This document shows positions 1 to 9,842 of a stretch of DNA of 35,319 nucleotides, one piece after another (position 1 is the stretch's first letter; each line of letters begins with the position of its first letter). A program made the position numbers and the translations under genes. The stretch covers positions 1 through 35,319 of the forward strand of contig DWVD01000037.1 of NCBI GenBank assembly GCA_019120395.1. The letters are read 5' to 3'. This stretch comes from Candidatus Gemmiger faecigallinarum (lineage in GTDB: Bacteria; Bacillota; Clostridia; Oscillospirales; Ruminococcaceae). The notes under the pieces were generated by a model. The model was not told the origin of the DNA, did not search any database, and was given only the letters and a program-made list of their open reading frames with translations.

Positions 1-972
1 AGAGAGATCCCGGTCTATCTGTTCGTCGGCATGCTGGAGAGCGGCAAGACCCGCTTTATCCAGGAGACGATGGAGGACCCCCAGTTCGACTCCGGCGACA
101 AGACGCTGCTGCTTGTCTGCGAGGAGGGCGAGGAAGAATATGACCCCGACAAGTTCGGTTTCGGCGGCGTGACCGTCGCTTACATCGAGGACGAGAGCCA
201 GCTGACCAAAGCGCATCTGGAGGAGCTGGCCCAAAAAAGCGGATGCGGCCGCGTGGTGGTGGAGTACAACGGCATGTGGCTGATCCAGGAGTTTGCCGAC
301 GCCATGCCGAACAACTGGCTGATCTATCAGTGCCTGGCCACCGCCGACGGTTCCACCATCAAGACCTACGCGGGCGACAACGCCATGCGGTCGCTGCTGT
401 TGGACAAGCTGCGCGTCAGCGAGCTTCTGGTGGTCAACCGCGCCGAGCAGGTCAACGACGAGGCCAGCCGCGTGCTGATCCACAAGCTGGTGCGCCAGGC
501 CAGCCGCCGGTGCGACATCGCCTACGAGTTTGCCAACGGCTCGGTGGCTTACGACGACATCCCCGACCCGCTGCCTTTTGACGTGAACGCCCCGGTCATC
601 GAGATCCCGGAGGAGTTTTTCGGCGTGTGGTACATGGACTGCATGGACGACATGAAGAAATACGACGGCAAGACAGTCAAGTTCCTGGCCCAGGTCTGCC
701 AGACCAGCCGCGCCGGCAAGGACAGCTTTGTGCCCGGCCGCTTTGCCATGACCTGCTGCGTGCAGGACATCCAGTTTGTGGGCTTCCCCTGCCGGTACAC
801 CGCCTACAAGCAGCTGAAGCAGCGGGACTGGATCACCCTGACGGCCAAGGTCAACATCAAGTTCCACCCCATCTACAAGGGCCAGACGCCCGACGCCGCC
901 GGCCCGGTGCTGACCGCGCTGGACGTCGAGCCTGCCCAGGCCCCCGCCGACGACGTGGTCATGTTCAGCTGA
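1..972 (+). CDS. CobW/P47K-family GTP-binding protein with C-terminal DUF1980-like domain, 5' partial
   Basis: The reading frame is open from base 1 and the first ATG (31) falls inside the P-loop GMLESGKT, so the true start lies left of the window; 323 residues are visible. The N-terminal part is a G3E/CobW-type GTPase: Walker A at the start, then VVVEYNGMW where the family usually has an E-(S/T)-T-G motif. The base-recognition motif is NRAE instead of NKxD, so nucleotide specificity may be altered. The usual CxCC metal motif after the P-loop is not seen. The last ~110 residues (RFAMTCCVQD, then a QRDWITL segment) resemble the DUF1980/TIGR03943 domain normally found in a separate protein next to a permease; the Cys-Cys pair suggests a metal or redox role. 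CobW proteins generally act as metallochaperones, here inferred only. A strong terminator follows. Confidence 0.8.
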   Translation, partial: REIPVYLFVGMLESGKTRFIQETMEDPQFDSGDKTLLLVCEEGEEEYDPDKFGFGGVTVAYIEDESQLTKAHLEELAQKSGCGRVVVEYNGMWLIQEFADAMPNNWLIYQCLATADGSTIKTYAGDNAMRSLLLDKLRVSELLVVNRAEQVNDEASRVLIHKLVRQASRRCDIAYEFANGSVAYDDIPDPLPFDVNAPVIEIPEEFFGVWYMDCMDDMKKYDGKTVKFLAQVCQTSRAGKDSFVPGRFAMTCCVQDIQFVGFPCRYTAYKQLKQRDWITLTAKVNIKFHPIYKGQTPDAAGPVLTALDVEPAQAPADDVVMFS

Positions 973-1003
973 GCTGACCGCGCCGCCCGTTCTGAACGCA
1001 GCG

Positions 1004-1045
1004 CGCCCCCTCCGCCGGTACGAAACGGCGGAGGGGGCGTTTTTA
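1004..1045 (+). terminator. Intrinsic terminator after the CobW-like gene
   Basis: A perfect 14-bp stem (1004-1017 with 1026-1039), an 8-base loop and a run of T form a textbook rho-independent terminator. It sits between two convergent genes. The opposite strand has no T-run, so it serves the plus-strand gene. Confidence 0.9.
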
Positions 1046-1070
1046 TTTGGGAGAGTGGATGGCGATTGGA

Positions 1071-2804
<1,734 letters not shown>

Positions 2805-2955
2805 GGTTTCGGTTCCTCCCTCTGTTTCGGCGGCCGCACCGCCGTGGGCAGCGCCGGCAAGACCGCGCCGCAGTGGCCTTCTGCCGCGGCGCACACCGGG
2901 CGGGGGCTTGCTTTCGGGGGGAAAGTTCCCCGGCCCCGGCACGGCCGTCAGCAGA

Positions 2956-3002
2956 AAAGGGGCGGGCCGGGGCGGTATTTTTCCGCCCGGACCCGCCCCT
3001 TT
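2956..3002 (-). promoter_or_regulatory. Second leader hairpin upstream of amt (terminator-like)
   Basis: On the minus strand an 11-bp perfect outer stem (2992-3002 with 2956-2966) extends inward with further G-C pairs and is followed by TTTTCT. It lies inside the amt leader, about 150 bases before the start codon. It could terminate read-through transcripts or be an attenuator. Confidence 0.6.
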
Positions 3003-3033
3003 GCGAGTGGTCAAGATGCATCCAGAAAAGCCA

Positions 3034-3070
3034 AAAGGCGCCGGAGAACGTTCCATTCTCCGGCGCCTTT
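3034..3070 (-). promoter_or_regulatory. First leader hairpin upstream of amt (terminator-like)
   Basis: A perfect 15-bp stem (3034-3048 with 3056-3070) with a 7-base loop and an A/T flank on both sides. On the minus strand it is followed by TTTTGGCTTTT. It starts only a few bases after the predicted amt transcription start. It may also end transcripts of the upstream YhhN gene. Confidence 0.65.
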
Positions 3071-3081
3071 GCCTCGCAGTC

Positions 3082-3110
3082 AGTATATTCCGATCCGCCT
3101 TCCCCGTCAA
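3082..3110 (-). promoter_or_regulatory. Predicted sigma-A promoter of amt
   Basis: Minus strand: -35 TTGACG (3105-3110), 17-base spacer, -10 TATACT (3082-3087). This near-consensus promoter reads toward amt, giving a leader of about 270 bases that contains both hairpins. The rest of the 450-base gap (2805-3255) holds no gene that I can support. Confidence 0.75.
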
Positions 3111-3255
3111 GGGCGTCGGAGATTTTTGGTGGTTTTGCCCTGTATATTTTCACATTTTATCCAAATTTTATAAAAAACGCGGACGCCGCATGGCGCGGGC
3201 GGCGCCGGAAGCCAAGGCTCCCGCAGCAGCCGCGCCAGATTTCCCGCCCCGCTTT

Positions 3256-3927
3256 TTACAAAAGCGCGTACTGTGCCTGCCCCATGCTCAGCGCCAGCAG
3301 CAGCATGCCCAGATAGTAACTTGCCAGGTTGGCGGCGTGCAGGGCGCGGCTGTTCCGCCAGCGGGAAAAATAAAGGAACAGCAGGATCAGATCAGACAGC
3401 CAGAACAGCGCCGCGCCCGCCGCAAACAGCGCCGTCCCGGCCTGCGGCGCGGCCAGCGCCAGCGCGCCGCTTTGGGCGGCCATCAGGCTGACGGCAAAGC
3501 AGTAGGCCACGCCCCAGCCGCCCTGCCGGCCCATATCCAGCGTTTTGCGGCACAGCAGCAGGGCCAGCGCCGCCGCGGCGGCGGCAGCCAGCGCAAACGC
3601 CGCCGGGCCGGGGCGCATCCGCCGCCAAAGCCCGGCCAAAAAGCACAGGTGCCCGGCCGCAAACAGCAAAACGCCCCACCGCAGCGCCGCCGGCCGGCGG
3701 TGCAGATTGTACAGCCCCATGGCCACGTCCCCCGCCGCGCAAAGCGCAAAACCGGCGGGCAGCGGCCAGGGCCAGGGGCTGCCGCCCAGCTGCCAGGCGG
3801 ACGCCGCCGCCACCGCGCAGAACCCCAGCCCCGCCAGCGCTTTTGCCGCCGGGTAAGCGGCGCGCCCCCGCAGCATGGGCACCGCGGCGGCCAGAACCAG
3901 ATATACGGCACAGACAACGATTTGCAT
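3256..3927 (-). CDS. YhhN/TMEM86-family membrane protein (lysoplasmalogenase-like)
   Basis: A 223-residue, very hydrophobic protein with about eight predicted membrane segments. The family signature is seen as CAAGDVAMG near the second to third helix and FWLSDLILLF near the sixth, each with the conserved aspartate of the YhhN family. Characterised members hydrolyse the vinyl-ether bond of lysoplasmalogens, and plasmalogens are common in anaerobic Clostridia, so such a role is plausible but inferred. The ATG at 3927 is preceded by AAAGGA 8 bases upstream; a longer frame starting from TTG at 3987 overlaps the divergent promoter region and is not preferred. It is transcribed away from trxB and toward amt. 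Confidence 0.75.
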   Translation of the reverse strand: MQIVVCAVYLVLAAAVPMLRGRAAYPAAKALAGLGFCAVAAASAWQLGGSPWPWPLPAGFALCAAGDVAMGLYNLHRRPAALRWGVLLFAAGHLCFLAGLWRRMRPGPAAFALAAAAAAALALLLCRKTLDMGRQGGWGVAYCFAVSLMAAQSGALALAAPQAGTALFAAGAALFWLSDLILLFLYFSRWRNSRALHAANLASYYLGMLLLALSMGQAQYALL

Positions 3928-3960
3928 GGCAGCGTCCTTTCCGTCCGGGCCTGCGCCCCT

Positions 3961-3988
3961 TTGCAAAGCGGATAAAATCTGATACAAT
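3961..3988 (+). promoter_or_regulatory. Predicted promoter of trxB
   Basis: TTGCAA (3961-3966), 16-base spacer ending in TGA, TACAAT (3983-3988): an extended -10 promoter. It would give a leader of about 195 bases before trxB. Nearly the same promoter is found before the aminotransferase gene at 11671. Confidence 0.6.
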
Positions 3989-4031
3989 CAGGGTATCCCC
4001 TGCGGCGGCGCGGCAACGGCCGCCGCCTTTC

Positions 4032-4060
4032 AGTATACCCGACGCGGCCGATTCCGGCAA
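4032..4060 (-). promoter_or_regulatory. Predicted promoter of the YhhN-family gene
   Basis: Minus strand TTGCCG (4055-4060), 17-base spacer, TATACT (4032-4037). It is divergent from, and overlaps the leader of, trxB. Confidence 0.65.
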
Positions 4061-4189
4061 GCCCGCCCCCGGCCCGCGCCGTTGCCCCGGCAACGGACAA
4101 ATCCCCGTCCGTGGGAGACACTAAAGACAACAAAAAACAGGTGGCGTTTTGTCCGCGGCAGGCCGCGGCCGCCCCGGAAGGAGGCCTTT

Positions 4190-5119
4190 ATGGCAGAATA
4201 CAGGGACATCGTCGTCATCGGCGCCGGCATCGCCGGCATGACGGCGGCCATCTATGCCGCGCGCGCGGGCAAAAGCGTGCAGGTCCTGGAATGTGAAGGG
4301 TTCGGCGGGCAGATCGCCTCGTCGCCCCGGGTGGAAAATTATCCCGGCATCGCGGCCGTCTCGGGCGCGGAGCTGTCCGACGCCATGTACAGCCAGGCGT
4401 CCGCGCTGGGGGTATCGTTCAGCTTTGCCCGGGCTTCCGGCGTCCAGCCCCAGCCGGACGGCGGCTTTCTGGTGCCCAGCGACGGCGGCGACTTTGCCTG
4501 CCGCAGCGTGGTGCTGGCGGCAGGCGCGCATCACAAGGGGCTGGGCCTTGCCCGGGAACAGGAGCTGACCGGCCGGGGCATCAGCTACTGCGCCGTGTGC
4601 GACGGCGCTTTTTACCGGGGCAAAACCGCCGCCGTGGTGGGCGGCGGCAGCGCCGCGCTGCAAAGCGCCGAGTATCTGTGCGGCGTCTGCGACAAGGTCG
4701 TTCTGATCCACCGCCGCGACAGCTTCCGGGGCGAGGCCGCACTGGCCGGGCGGGTGACCGCCAACCCCAACCTGACCCTGATGCTGGACAGCGTGGTGAC
4801 GGAATACCTGGGCGGCGACCGCCTGGACGGCCTGCTGGTGGAGAACCGCAAAACCGGCGCCCGCACCCGGGTCCCGGTGGACGGCGTGTTTCTCTCGGTG
4901 GGGCAGGCGCCGGGCAACGGCCCCTTTGCGCCGCCGGTGGAGCTGGACGAAGCCGGCTACGTCAAGGCCGGCGAGGACTGCCGCACCAACGTGCCCGGCC
5001 TGTTTGCCGCCGGGGACTGCCGCGCCAAGGCGGTGCGCCAGCTGACCACCGCCGCCGCCGACGGCACCGTGGCCGCCGTGGCCGCCTGCGCCTGGGCGGA
5101 CGCCCACCCGGCCGGCTGA
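4190..5119 (+). CDS. trxB: Thioredoxin-disulfide reductase
   Basis: A 309-residue FAD/NADPH enzyme of standard family length. FAD site: IGAGIAGMTAA at the N-terminus and GLFAAGDCRAKAVRQLTTAA near the C-terminus. Redox centre: C134-A-V-C137. NADPH site: VVGGGSAALQSA and the phosphate-binding HRRDSFRG. It passes electrons from NADPH to thioredoxin in the cytoplasm. No thioredoxin gene is adjacent, so an alternative small redox partner cannot be excluded. The ATG at 4190 is preceded by a GGAAGGAGG site; a frame starting at 4082 lacks such a site and adds an unrelated N-terminus. The gene is a single transcription unit between its own promoter and a terminator. Confidence 0.93.
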   Translation: MAEYRDIVVIGAGIAGMTAAIYAARAGKSVQVLECEGFGGQIASSPRVENYPGIAAVSGAELSDAMYSQASALGVSFSFARASGVQPQPDGGFLVPSDGGDFACRSVVLAAGAHHKGLGLAREQELTGRGISYCAVCDGAFYRGKTAAVVGGGSAALQSAEYLCGVCDKVVLIHRRDSFRGEAALAGRVTANPNLTLMLDSVVTEYLGGDRLDGLLVENRKTGARTRVPVDGVFLSVGQAPGNGPFAPPVELDEAGYVKAGEDCRTNVPGLFAAGDCRAKAVRQLTTAAADGTVAAVAACAWADAHPAG

Positions 5120-5132
5120 TCCTGCCATGTTT

Positions 5133-5173
5133 GCGGGGGACTGACGCGGTACGCGCCGGTCCCCCGCTTTTTT
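5133..5173 (+). terminator. Intrinsic terminator of trxB
   Basis: A 9-bp G-rich stem (5133-5141 with 5159-5167), with a smaller CGCG/CGCG stem inside the loop, followed by six T. Confidence 0.88.
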
Positions 5174-5192
5174 GCAGAATGTTGAAACAGTT

Positions 5193-5220
5193 TTGATACA
5201 TTTCCGGCGTTTGATAGGAT
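5193..5220 (+). promoter_or_regulatory. Possible promoter of the two-component operon
   Basis: TTGATA (5193-5198), 16-base spacer ending in TGA, TAGGAT (5215-5220). It directly follows the trxB terminator and is the best match in the gap; the -10 match is only 4 of 6. Confidence 0.45.
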
Positions 5221-5251
5221 CAACCCCTCTTCCGCCCAAAAGGAGGCCGCC

Positions 5252-5911
5252 ATGAAACCCATATTGATCGTTGAGGACGAAGCCCCCATCCGGGAGCTGA
5301 TCCGTCTGGTGCTGGCCCCGCTGAGCCGGCCGCTGGCCGACGCCGCCGACGGGCTGGCCGCCAGCCGTCTGCTGGACCAAAACACCTACGATCTGGTTCT
5401 TTTGGACGTGATGCTGCCCGGCATCGACGGCTTTACCCTGATGCCCCAGCTAGTGGACAGCGGCACGCCGGTGATCTTTCTGACCGCAAAAGGGGATGTG
5501 TCCGACCGGGTGCGGGGGCTGCGCATGGGCGCCGACGACTACATCGTCAAGCCCTTCGAGCCGGCCGAGCTGCTGGCCCGCGTGGAGGGCGTGCTGCGCC
5601 GCACCGGCCGGGGCAGCCACATCCTGCGCGCCTTTGACGTGGAGATCGAGCCGGTGTCCCGCACCGTCACCCAGAACGGCCGGCCGGTGCAGCTGGCCCC
5701 GCGGGAGTTTGACCTGCTGGTGTTTTTGGTGCGCAACCGGGGCATCGCCCTGCACCGCGACGTGATCTACGAGCGGGTCTGGGGCGGCGAGAGCGAGACC
5801 GACACCCGCGTGCTGGACCTGAATATCCAGCGCCTGCGCAAAAAGCTGGGCTGGGGCGGGCGCATCCGCACCGTCTACCGCATCGGGTATATGCTGCAGG
5901 GCGCGCCATGA
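5252..5911 (+). CDS. OmpR/PhoB-family response regulator
   Basis: 219 residues. The receiver domain (1-118) has the acidic pair E8/D9, the phospho-acceptor D52 in LLDVMLPGIDG, T76 and K98 in IVKPF. The C-terminal winged helix (about 125-218) has PREFDLLVFL, then VWGG and NIQRLRKKLG, as in PhoB-type DNA-binding domains. AAAAGGAGG lies 5 bases before the ATG. The stop overlaps the next start by four bases (ATGA), so regulator and kinase are translationally coupled. It most likely regulates its own operon and perhaps the related lipoprotein genes downstream (inference). Confidence 0.93.
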   Translation: MKPILIVEDEAPIRELIRLVLAPLSRPLADAADGLAASRLLDQNTYDLVLLDVMLPGIDGFTLMPQLVDSGTPVIFLTAKGDVSDRVRGLRMGADDYIVKPFEPAELLARVEGVLRRTGRGSHILRAFDVEIEPVSRTVTQNGRPVQLAPREFDLLVFLVRNRGIALHRDVIYERVWGGESETDTRVLDLNIQRLRKKLGWGGRIRTVYRIGYMLQGAP

Positions 5912-7326
5912 AACTTTCGCAAAAACTGCTGCTGGCGGTGCTGCCGGTGCTGGGGCTGGTGCTGTCGCTGGGCGGGTGGCTGCTGATCCGGCAGGACTTT
6001 ACCGCCTTGCTGGCCGCCATGCAGCGCCAGGCCGAGACCGAGCAGCTGCGGGAACGCAGCGCCCTGCAGGCCGAGCTGCTGTCCGCCGACGTCGACCCGG
6101 TGCTCTACCTGCCGGAGTACGGCGCGGCCGTGGACCGCTATACCGGCGGCGAGCGGGCCTTTGCGCTGTTCTCGGACAGCGGGGTGCTGGCCTACTCGGC
6201 CATGCCGCAGCAGGTGCAGCTGGCCTGGCAGCTGGCATTGCTGGACGCCGACGGCGGCATGCTGCGCACCGCCGCGGACGGCAGCCGCTGGTACCTGATC
6301 GCCGACCGCATCCCGGTGCGGGAGACCGCCGTCTACTATGTGGGCGCCTACCCGATGGACACCGCCTACAACACCCAGGCCATGCTGCTGGCCAGTTATT
6401 TCTGGATCGAGCTGGCGGTGTTTGCGGCGGCGGGGCTGGCGGTCTGGTTTATGATCCACCGCCTGACCCGGCCGCTGCGGGCGCTGGACGCGGCCAGCCG
6501 GCAGATCGCCGCCGGCGACTACGCCCGCCGCACCGCGCTGCCCGGCAGCGACGAGATCGCGGCACTCAGCCGCAGCTTTGACCACATGGCCGACGCCTTG
6601 CAGGCCGAGCTGGACAGCCGCGCCCTGGCCGTGCGCCAGCGGGAGGATTTTATCTCGGCGCTGAGCCACGAGCTGAAAACCCCCATGACCAGCATCCTGG
6701 GCTACGCCCAGCTGCTGCGCACCGAGGGCGCCGACCCCGAACTGCGGGAGCGCGCCGCCGGCTACATCGCCCACGAGGCCCGCCGGCTGGAATCGCTCAG
6801 CCGCAAGCTGCTGGACCTGATGCAGGTCACCCGCGGCACCGTGACGCTGGGCCCGGTGCCGCTTTCCGCACTGCTGACGGCGCTGCGCCGCGCCCTGCCC
6901 CAAAACAGCCTGCCGCTGGCCGTCCGCGCGCCGGAGGCCCCCTGCACCCTGCGGGGCGACGCCGACCTGCTGTGCGACCTGCTGCTCAACCTGGTCACCA
7001 ACGCGGTGCGGGCCGCCCCCAAAGACGGCTGCGTCCACCTGGACGTGACGGCGACGGCCGACCGGGTGCAGTTTGCGGTGTGGGACACCGGCCGGGGCGT
7101 CCCGCCCCAGGACCTGCCCCGCCTGACCGAACCGTTTTATATGGTGGACAAGTCCCGCGCCCGCGCAGGCGGCGGCAGCGGGGTGGGCCTGGCGCTGTGC
7201 CAGGCCATCGCCGCGGCCCACGGCGCAGCCCTTGCCTTTGAGAGCCAGCCCGGCCGGGGCACCTGCGTCCGCTTTGAGCTGGACCGCCTGCCCCCGCCTG
7301 AAGCCGGAGAGGAGGATGCCCCATGA
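5908..7326 (+). CDS. Sensor histidine kinase
   Basis: 472 residues. First membrane helix about 5-27; an extracytoplasmic sensor region about 28-160 of no recognised fold; second helix about 163-185; HAMP 186-238 (RPLRALDAASRQIAAGDY); HisKA with phospho-acceptor H254 in SALSHELKTPM; HATPase domain with N-box LLNLVTNAVRAA, G1 WDTGRGVP and G2 GGGSGVGLALC. All catalytic motifs look intact. It partners the regulator just upstream. It overlaps the following exported protein gene by four bases, suggesting that the downstream exported proteins act with the sensor. Confidence 0.93.
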   Translation: MKLSQKLLLAVLPVLGLVLSLGGWLLIRQDFTALLAAMQRQAETEQLRERSALQAELLSADVDPVLYLPEYGAAVDRYTGGERAFALFSDSGVLAYSAMPQQVQLAWQLALLDADGGMLRTAADGSRWYLIADRIPVRETAVYYVGAYPMDTAYNTQAMLLASYFWIELAVFAAAGLAVWFMIHRLTRPLRALDAASRQIAAGDYARRTALPGSDEIAALSRSFDHMADALQAELDSRALAVRQREDFISALSHELKTPMTSILGYAQLLRTEGADPELRERAAGYIAHEARRLESLSRKLLDLMQVTRGTVTLGPVPLSALLTALRRALPQNSLPLAVRAPEAPCTLRGDADLLCDLLLNLVTNAVRAAPKDGCVHLDVTATADRVQFAVWDTGRGVPPQDLPRLTEPFYMVDKSRARAGGGSGVGLALCQAIAAAHGAALAFESQPGRGTCVRFELDRLPPPEAGEEDAP

Positions 7327-8090
7327 ACCGACCGAACGCCTCCGCGGGCCGTCCGGCGCTGCGCCGCGCCGCCTGGGCGGCGGCCGCCGCCGGCCTGGCC
7401 CTCTGCCTGGCGCTGCCCGCTCTGCTGTGCGGGGCCGAGACTGCCGCGCTGGAGCGGGGCACCCTGGCCCGCCCGGCGCTGGAAAGCACCCTGACCGCCG
7501 AGGGCCAGGCTGACCCGCTGGCCCAGGCGCTGTACCAGGGGCGGATGCTGTTTGATACAAGCACCCAGAACATGGAGCTGGACCAGGATACCATCTATAC
7601 CCGTCTGGCCCAGGGCACCGCCCGGCTGCAGCAGGGCGGCGTGCTGGAGGATGCCGCCGCCGGCCTGATCGGCGAGCTGCTGGACGCCGAGGGAGAATGG
7701 AACGCCACCCGCAGCGCCGACGGCCGGGTGGGGTACGAGCATTTTGTCTATTCCGGCCATCTGGTCCAGATGACCTGGCTGCCCGACCTGGGCCTGCCGG
7801 TGGAGTTTATGGCCGCCCACCCGTCGCTGCCCGCCGTCGACCCCGACCTGCTGCTGCAGCGCTGGCAGGCGTTTTTGGGCGAGGACAGCGGCAGCTGGCA
7901 GACGCTGCAGCCCGACGATCAGGTGCGCATGGCCTGGTCGGCCGACCGGCAGCTGCTGCTGTCGGTCTTTTCGGGGCCGGGCACGCTGGCGGTGCATGCT
8001 TACAGCCTGAGTCCCCAGGACTGCCAGGCCATGGTGGAACAACTGCAGGCCGACGCCGCCGGCAGCCTGCCGGGGGAGGCCGCGCCATGA
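7323..8090 (+). CDS. Exported or membrane-anchored protein of unknown function
   Basis: 255 residues, no family recognised. An arginine-rich start is followed by a hydrophobic segment (about 18-37, AAAAAGLALCLALPALLCGA) that can serve as a signal peptide or anchor; a Cys lies at its end but the context is not a clean lipobox. The rest (acidic, Trp- and Gln-rich) would lie outside the membrane. It shows no C-x4-C-x-H-x4-C motif. It is the third gene of a four-gene set joined by ATGA overlaps, directly after the histidine kinase, so it may modulate the sensor or the protein encoded next. This is inference from context only. Confidence 0.75.
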   Translation: MNRPNASAGRPALRRAAWAAAAAGLALCLALPALLCGAETAALERGTLARPALESTLTAEGQADPLAQALYQGRMLFDTSTQNMELDQDTIYTRLAQGTARLQQGGVLEDAAAGLIGELLDAEGEWNATRSADGRVGYEHFVYSGHLVQMTWLPDLGLPVEFMAAHPSLPAVDPDLLLQRWQAFLGEDSGSWQTLQPDDQVRMAWSADRQLLLSVFSGPGTLAVHAYSLSPQDCQAMVEQLQADAAGSLPGEAAP

Positions 8091-9274
8091 AACTGCTGCG
8101 CATCGCCGCCGCGGCGCTGCTGCTGGGGGCCGCACTGCTGACGCCGCCCGCCGCCCGCCAGAGCGACCCGGCCCGCCGCACGCTGCCCCCTGCCGAAAGC
8201 CAGGATGCCGGCAGAGCCGCCACCGCCGACGGCGTTTACAGCCTGGACTGGGACGAGGCCGCGGGCACCGGCCTGCTGTGGTTCACCCGGTGGGACACCG
8301 CCAGCGCCGCGCCATTGTGCGCCCGGCGGGGCTGTACCCACACCGATGCCTCCTGCCCGGCCCGGCTGGAGGGCGGCGCCGGCGCCTGGCAGCTGTTTGC
8401 CGGCAACGGCCGCCTGCTTTTGCTGCAGCTGGAACAGGAGACGGGCACCGTGCAAAGCATCTGGGCAGTCTCGCCGGACGGCACCGGCCGCGCCCTGCTG
8501 CGTTCCTGCCCCGGCCTGCCCGGCTGGCAGCGGGGCAGCCTGCTGTGGGAGGATGACAGCGGCTTCTGGTTTTGGGCGTGGGAGCCTGGCCAAAGCGCGT
8601 CCCAGGTGGTATTCCTGCCCGCCGGCGGGCAGGAATACCAACAAATCGGCCTGCTGCCGGGCAGTGTTCTGGCGGTGCGGGACGGTGCGGTTTACAGCAT
8701 AGAGTGCCGGCAGGACGGCGAAACCTATGACTGGCTCATCCGGGCGCTGGACCTGCACAGCGGGCAGCAGCGGGAGGCGTGCAGCTTCCCCATGGAAGCC
8801 CAGCTGCTGCTGCGGGAGGACACGCTGTATTTCTGCCACTGGCAGGACGGCTGCGCCCTGTACACCAAAGACCTGCAGGACGGCGAGCCGCCCCGGCTGC
8901 GCTGCCGGCTGACGTCGCTGGGCAGCAGCTTTGCCGAACTGGTGGACGCTAAAGGCGACCGCGTGGTGCTGCAGCGGGCCGGCGCCCAGTGGGCGGTGGA
9001 CCTGAACAGCGGCGCCCGCACCTGGGTGCAGCCCGCCTGGCTGACGGCGCAGGATACGGAGGTCTGGTACCGCTACCCCTATCCCGCCCAGGGGACCTAT
9101 TGCGGCGGCCATGCGCTGGTGTGGGGCTACGAGCGCACCGACAGCCAGTACGCCCTGGGGGACTACGGCCGCGTCGACCGCACCGCCGGCAGCCGGCCGG
9201 CCCCCTGCATCCTGGACCGCGACGCCTGGCTTGCCGGCCAGGTCCGTCTGACCGACGTGACGGTGGAAGGGTAG
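8087..9274 (+). CDS. Exported C-x4-C-x-H-x4-C protein, paralogue of two lipoproteins in this window
   Basis: 395 residues with an N-terminal signal segment (about 4-20) but no lipobox cysteine. At about residues 74-90 it has LCARRGCTHTDASCPA, the same C-x4-C-x-H-x4-C pattern as the proteins encoded at 10262 and 18399, followed by a shared P/N-DG-T-G-R segment (SPDGTGRALL). Repeated short strand-like blocks with Trp, Gly and Asp suggest a beta-propeller or similar all-beta fold; this is inference. The Cys/His set could bind a metal or form disulfides. Its start overlaps the previous stop by four bases. I do not recognise a named function. The operon ends at a repeat-rich intergenic region, where hairpins of the repeats may stop transcription. 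Confidence 0.78.
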   Translation: MKLLRIAAAALLLGAALLTPPAARQSDPARRTLPPAESQDAGRAATADGVYSLDWDEAAGTGLLWFTRWDTASAAPLCARRGCTHTDASCPARLEGGAGAWQLFAGNGRLLLLQLEQETGTVQSIWAVSPDGTGRALLRSCPGLPGWQRGSLLWEDDSGFWFWAWEPGQSASQVVFLPAGGQEYQQIGLLPGSVLAVRDGAVYSIECRQDGETYDWLIRALDLHSGQQREACSFPMEAQLLLREDTLYFCHWQDGCALYTKDLQDGEPPRLRCRLTSLGSSFAELVDAKGDRVVLQRAGAQWAVDLNSGARTWVQPAWLTAQDTEVWYRYPYPAQGTYCGGHALVWGYERTDSQYALGDYGRVDRTAGSRPAPCILDRDAWLAGQVRLTDVTVEG

Positions 9275-9342
9275 GGGAGCCGGCGCCAACGCCTCCCCTT
9301 TACCGGGGAGGCGGCTTTGAGCAAACCGCTGCTTGAAAGCCG

Positions 9343-9482
9343 CCCCTGAAAGGGGAGTCTTTCTGTGTGGCTGCCGCCCCGGAAGCCTCCCCTGTAAGGG
9401 GAGGTGTCGCCGCAGGCGGCGGAGGGGTGCCGCACCTGGCCTTGCAAATGCCCTTCCGGGCCGCCGCACTTTTCCGGCCGCC
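9343..9482. repeat. Intergenic repeat A, copy 1
   Basis: About 140 bases that recur almost unchanged at 10024-10162. They include the hairpin CCTCCCCT-GTA-AGGGGAGG (9386-9404) and the downstream GCCGCACCTGGCCTTGCAAA block. A shorter third copy of the tail (CCCTTCC..GGCCGCCGCA) lies at about 9503-9543. I recall similar units scattered through Faecalibacterium-like genomes. Confidence 0.8.
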
Positions 9483-9559
9483 ACACACCCTGCGAAACAC
9501 GGGGGCAAGGCCCTTCCAGGCCGCCGCATCCTCCCGGCCGCCACCCGCCCCCTGCGTAG

Positions 9560-9581
9560 GGGCCGATGCTTGCATCGGCCC
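9560..9581. repeat. Small hairpin repeat
   Basis: A perfect 10-bp inverted repeat, GGGCCGATGC and GCATCGGCCC, separated by TT. It is preceded by GTAG, as in other short intergenic repeats of Clostridia. Confidence 0.6.
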
Positions 9582-9600
9582 ACCGTCGGGCGTTGAAGCC

Positions 9601-9703
9601 GGCTGCCGTTTACGGGTTGCCGCCCGTTTTCGGCCGCAATGTAGGGCGGGCGATCTCGCCCGCCGCGGGGCCTTGCGGCATCACCGTGTGCTGCGGGGCA
9701 AGG
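9601..9703. repeat. Intergenic repeat B, copy 1
   Basis: About 103 bases repeated at 9843-9945 with few changes. The core (GTTTTCGGCCGCAATGTAGG to GCGGGGCCTTGCGGCATC) is identical in both copies. Confidence 0.8.
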
Positions 9704-9776
9704 CGCTGCATAAGGCCCACCCGGCCCCCGCCGCTGCAACCTCTTCCCCGGCGGGCGTGAACGCCCGCCCTACAAT
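9638..9776. mobile_element. MITE-like unit with terminal inverted repeats
   Basis: The left end 9638-9670 and the right end 9746-9776 are inverted copies of each other (consensus of the end: ATTGTAGGGCGGGCG, then CGCCCGCC). Each end is itself a hairpin, for example GGCGGGCGT/ACGCCCGCC at 9750-9769. Unit length is about 139 bases and nothing is encoded. Repeat B copy 2 (9880-9912) carries only the left end. Confidence 0.55.
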
Positions 9777-9842
9777 ATAAGGCACACGGGCGGCAAAACC
9801 GGGAACAGCGGGCCGCCGCAAGGTTTGAGGGGCCTTAAAGAC

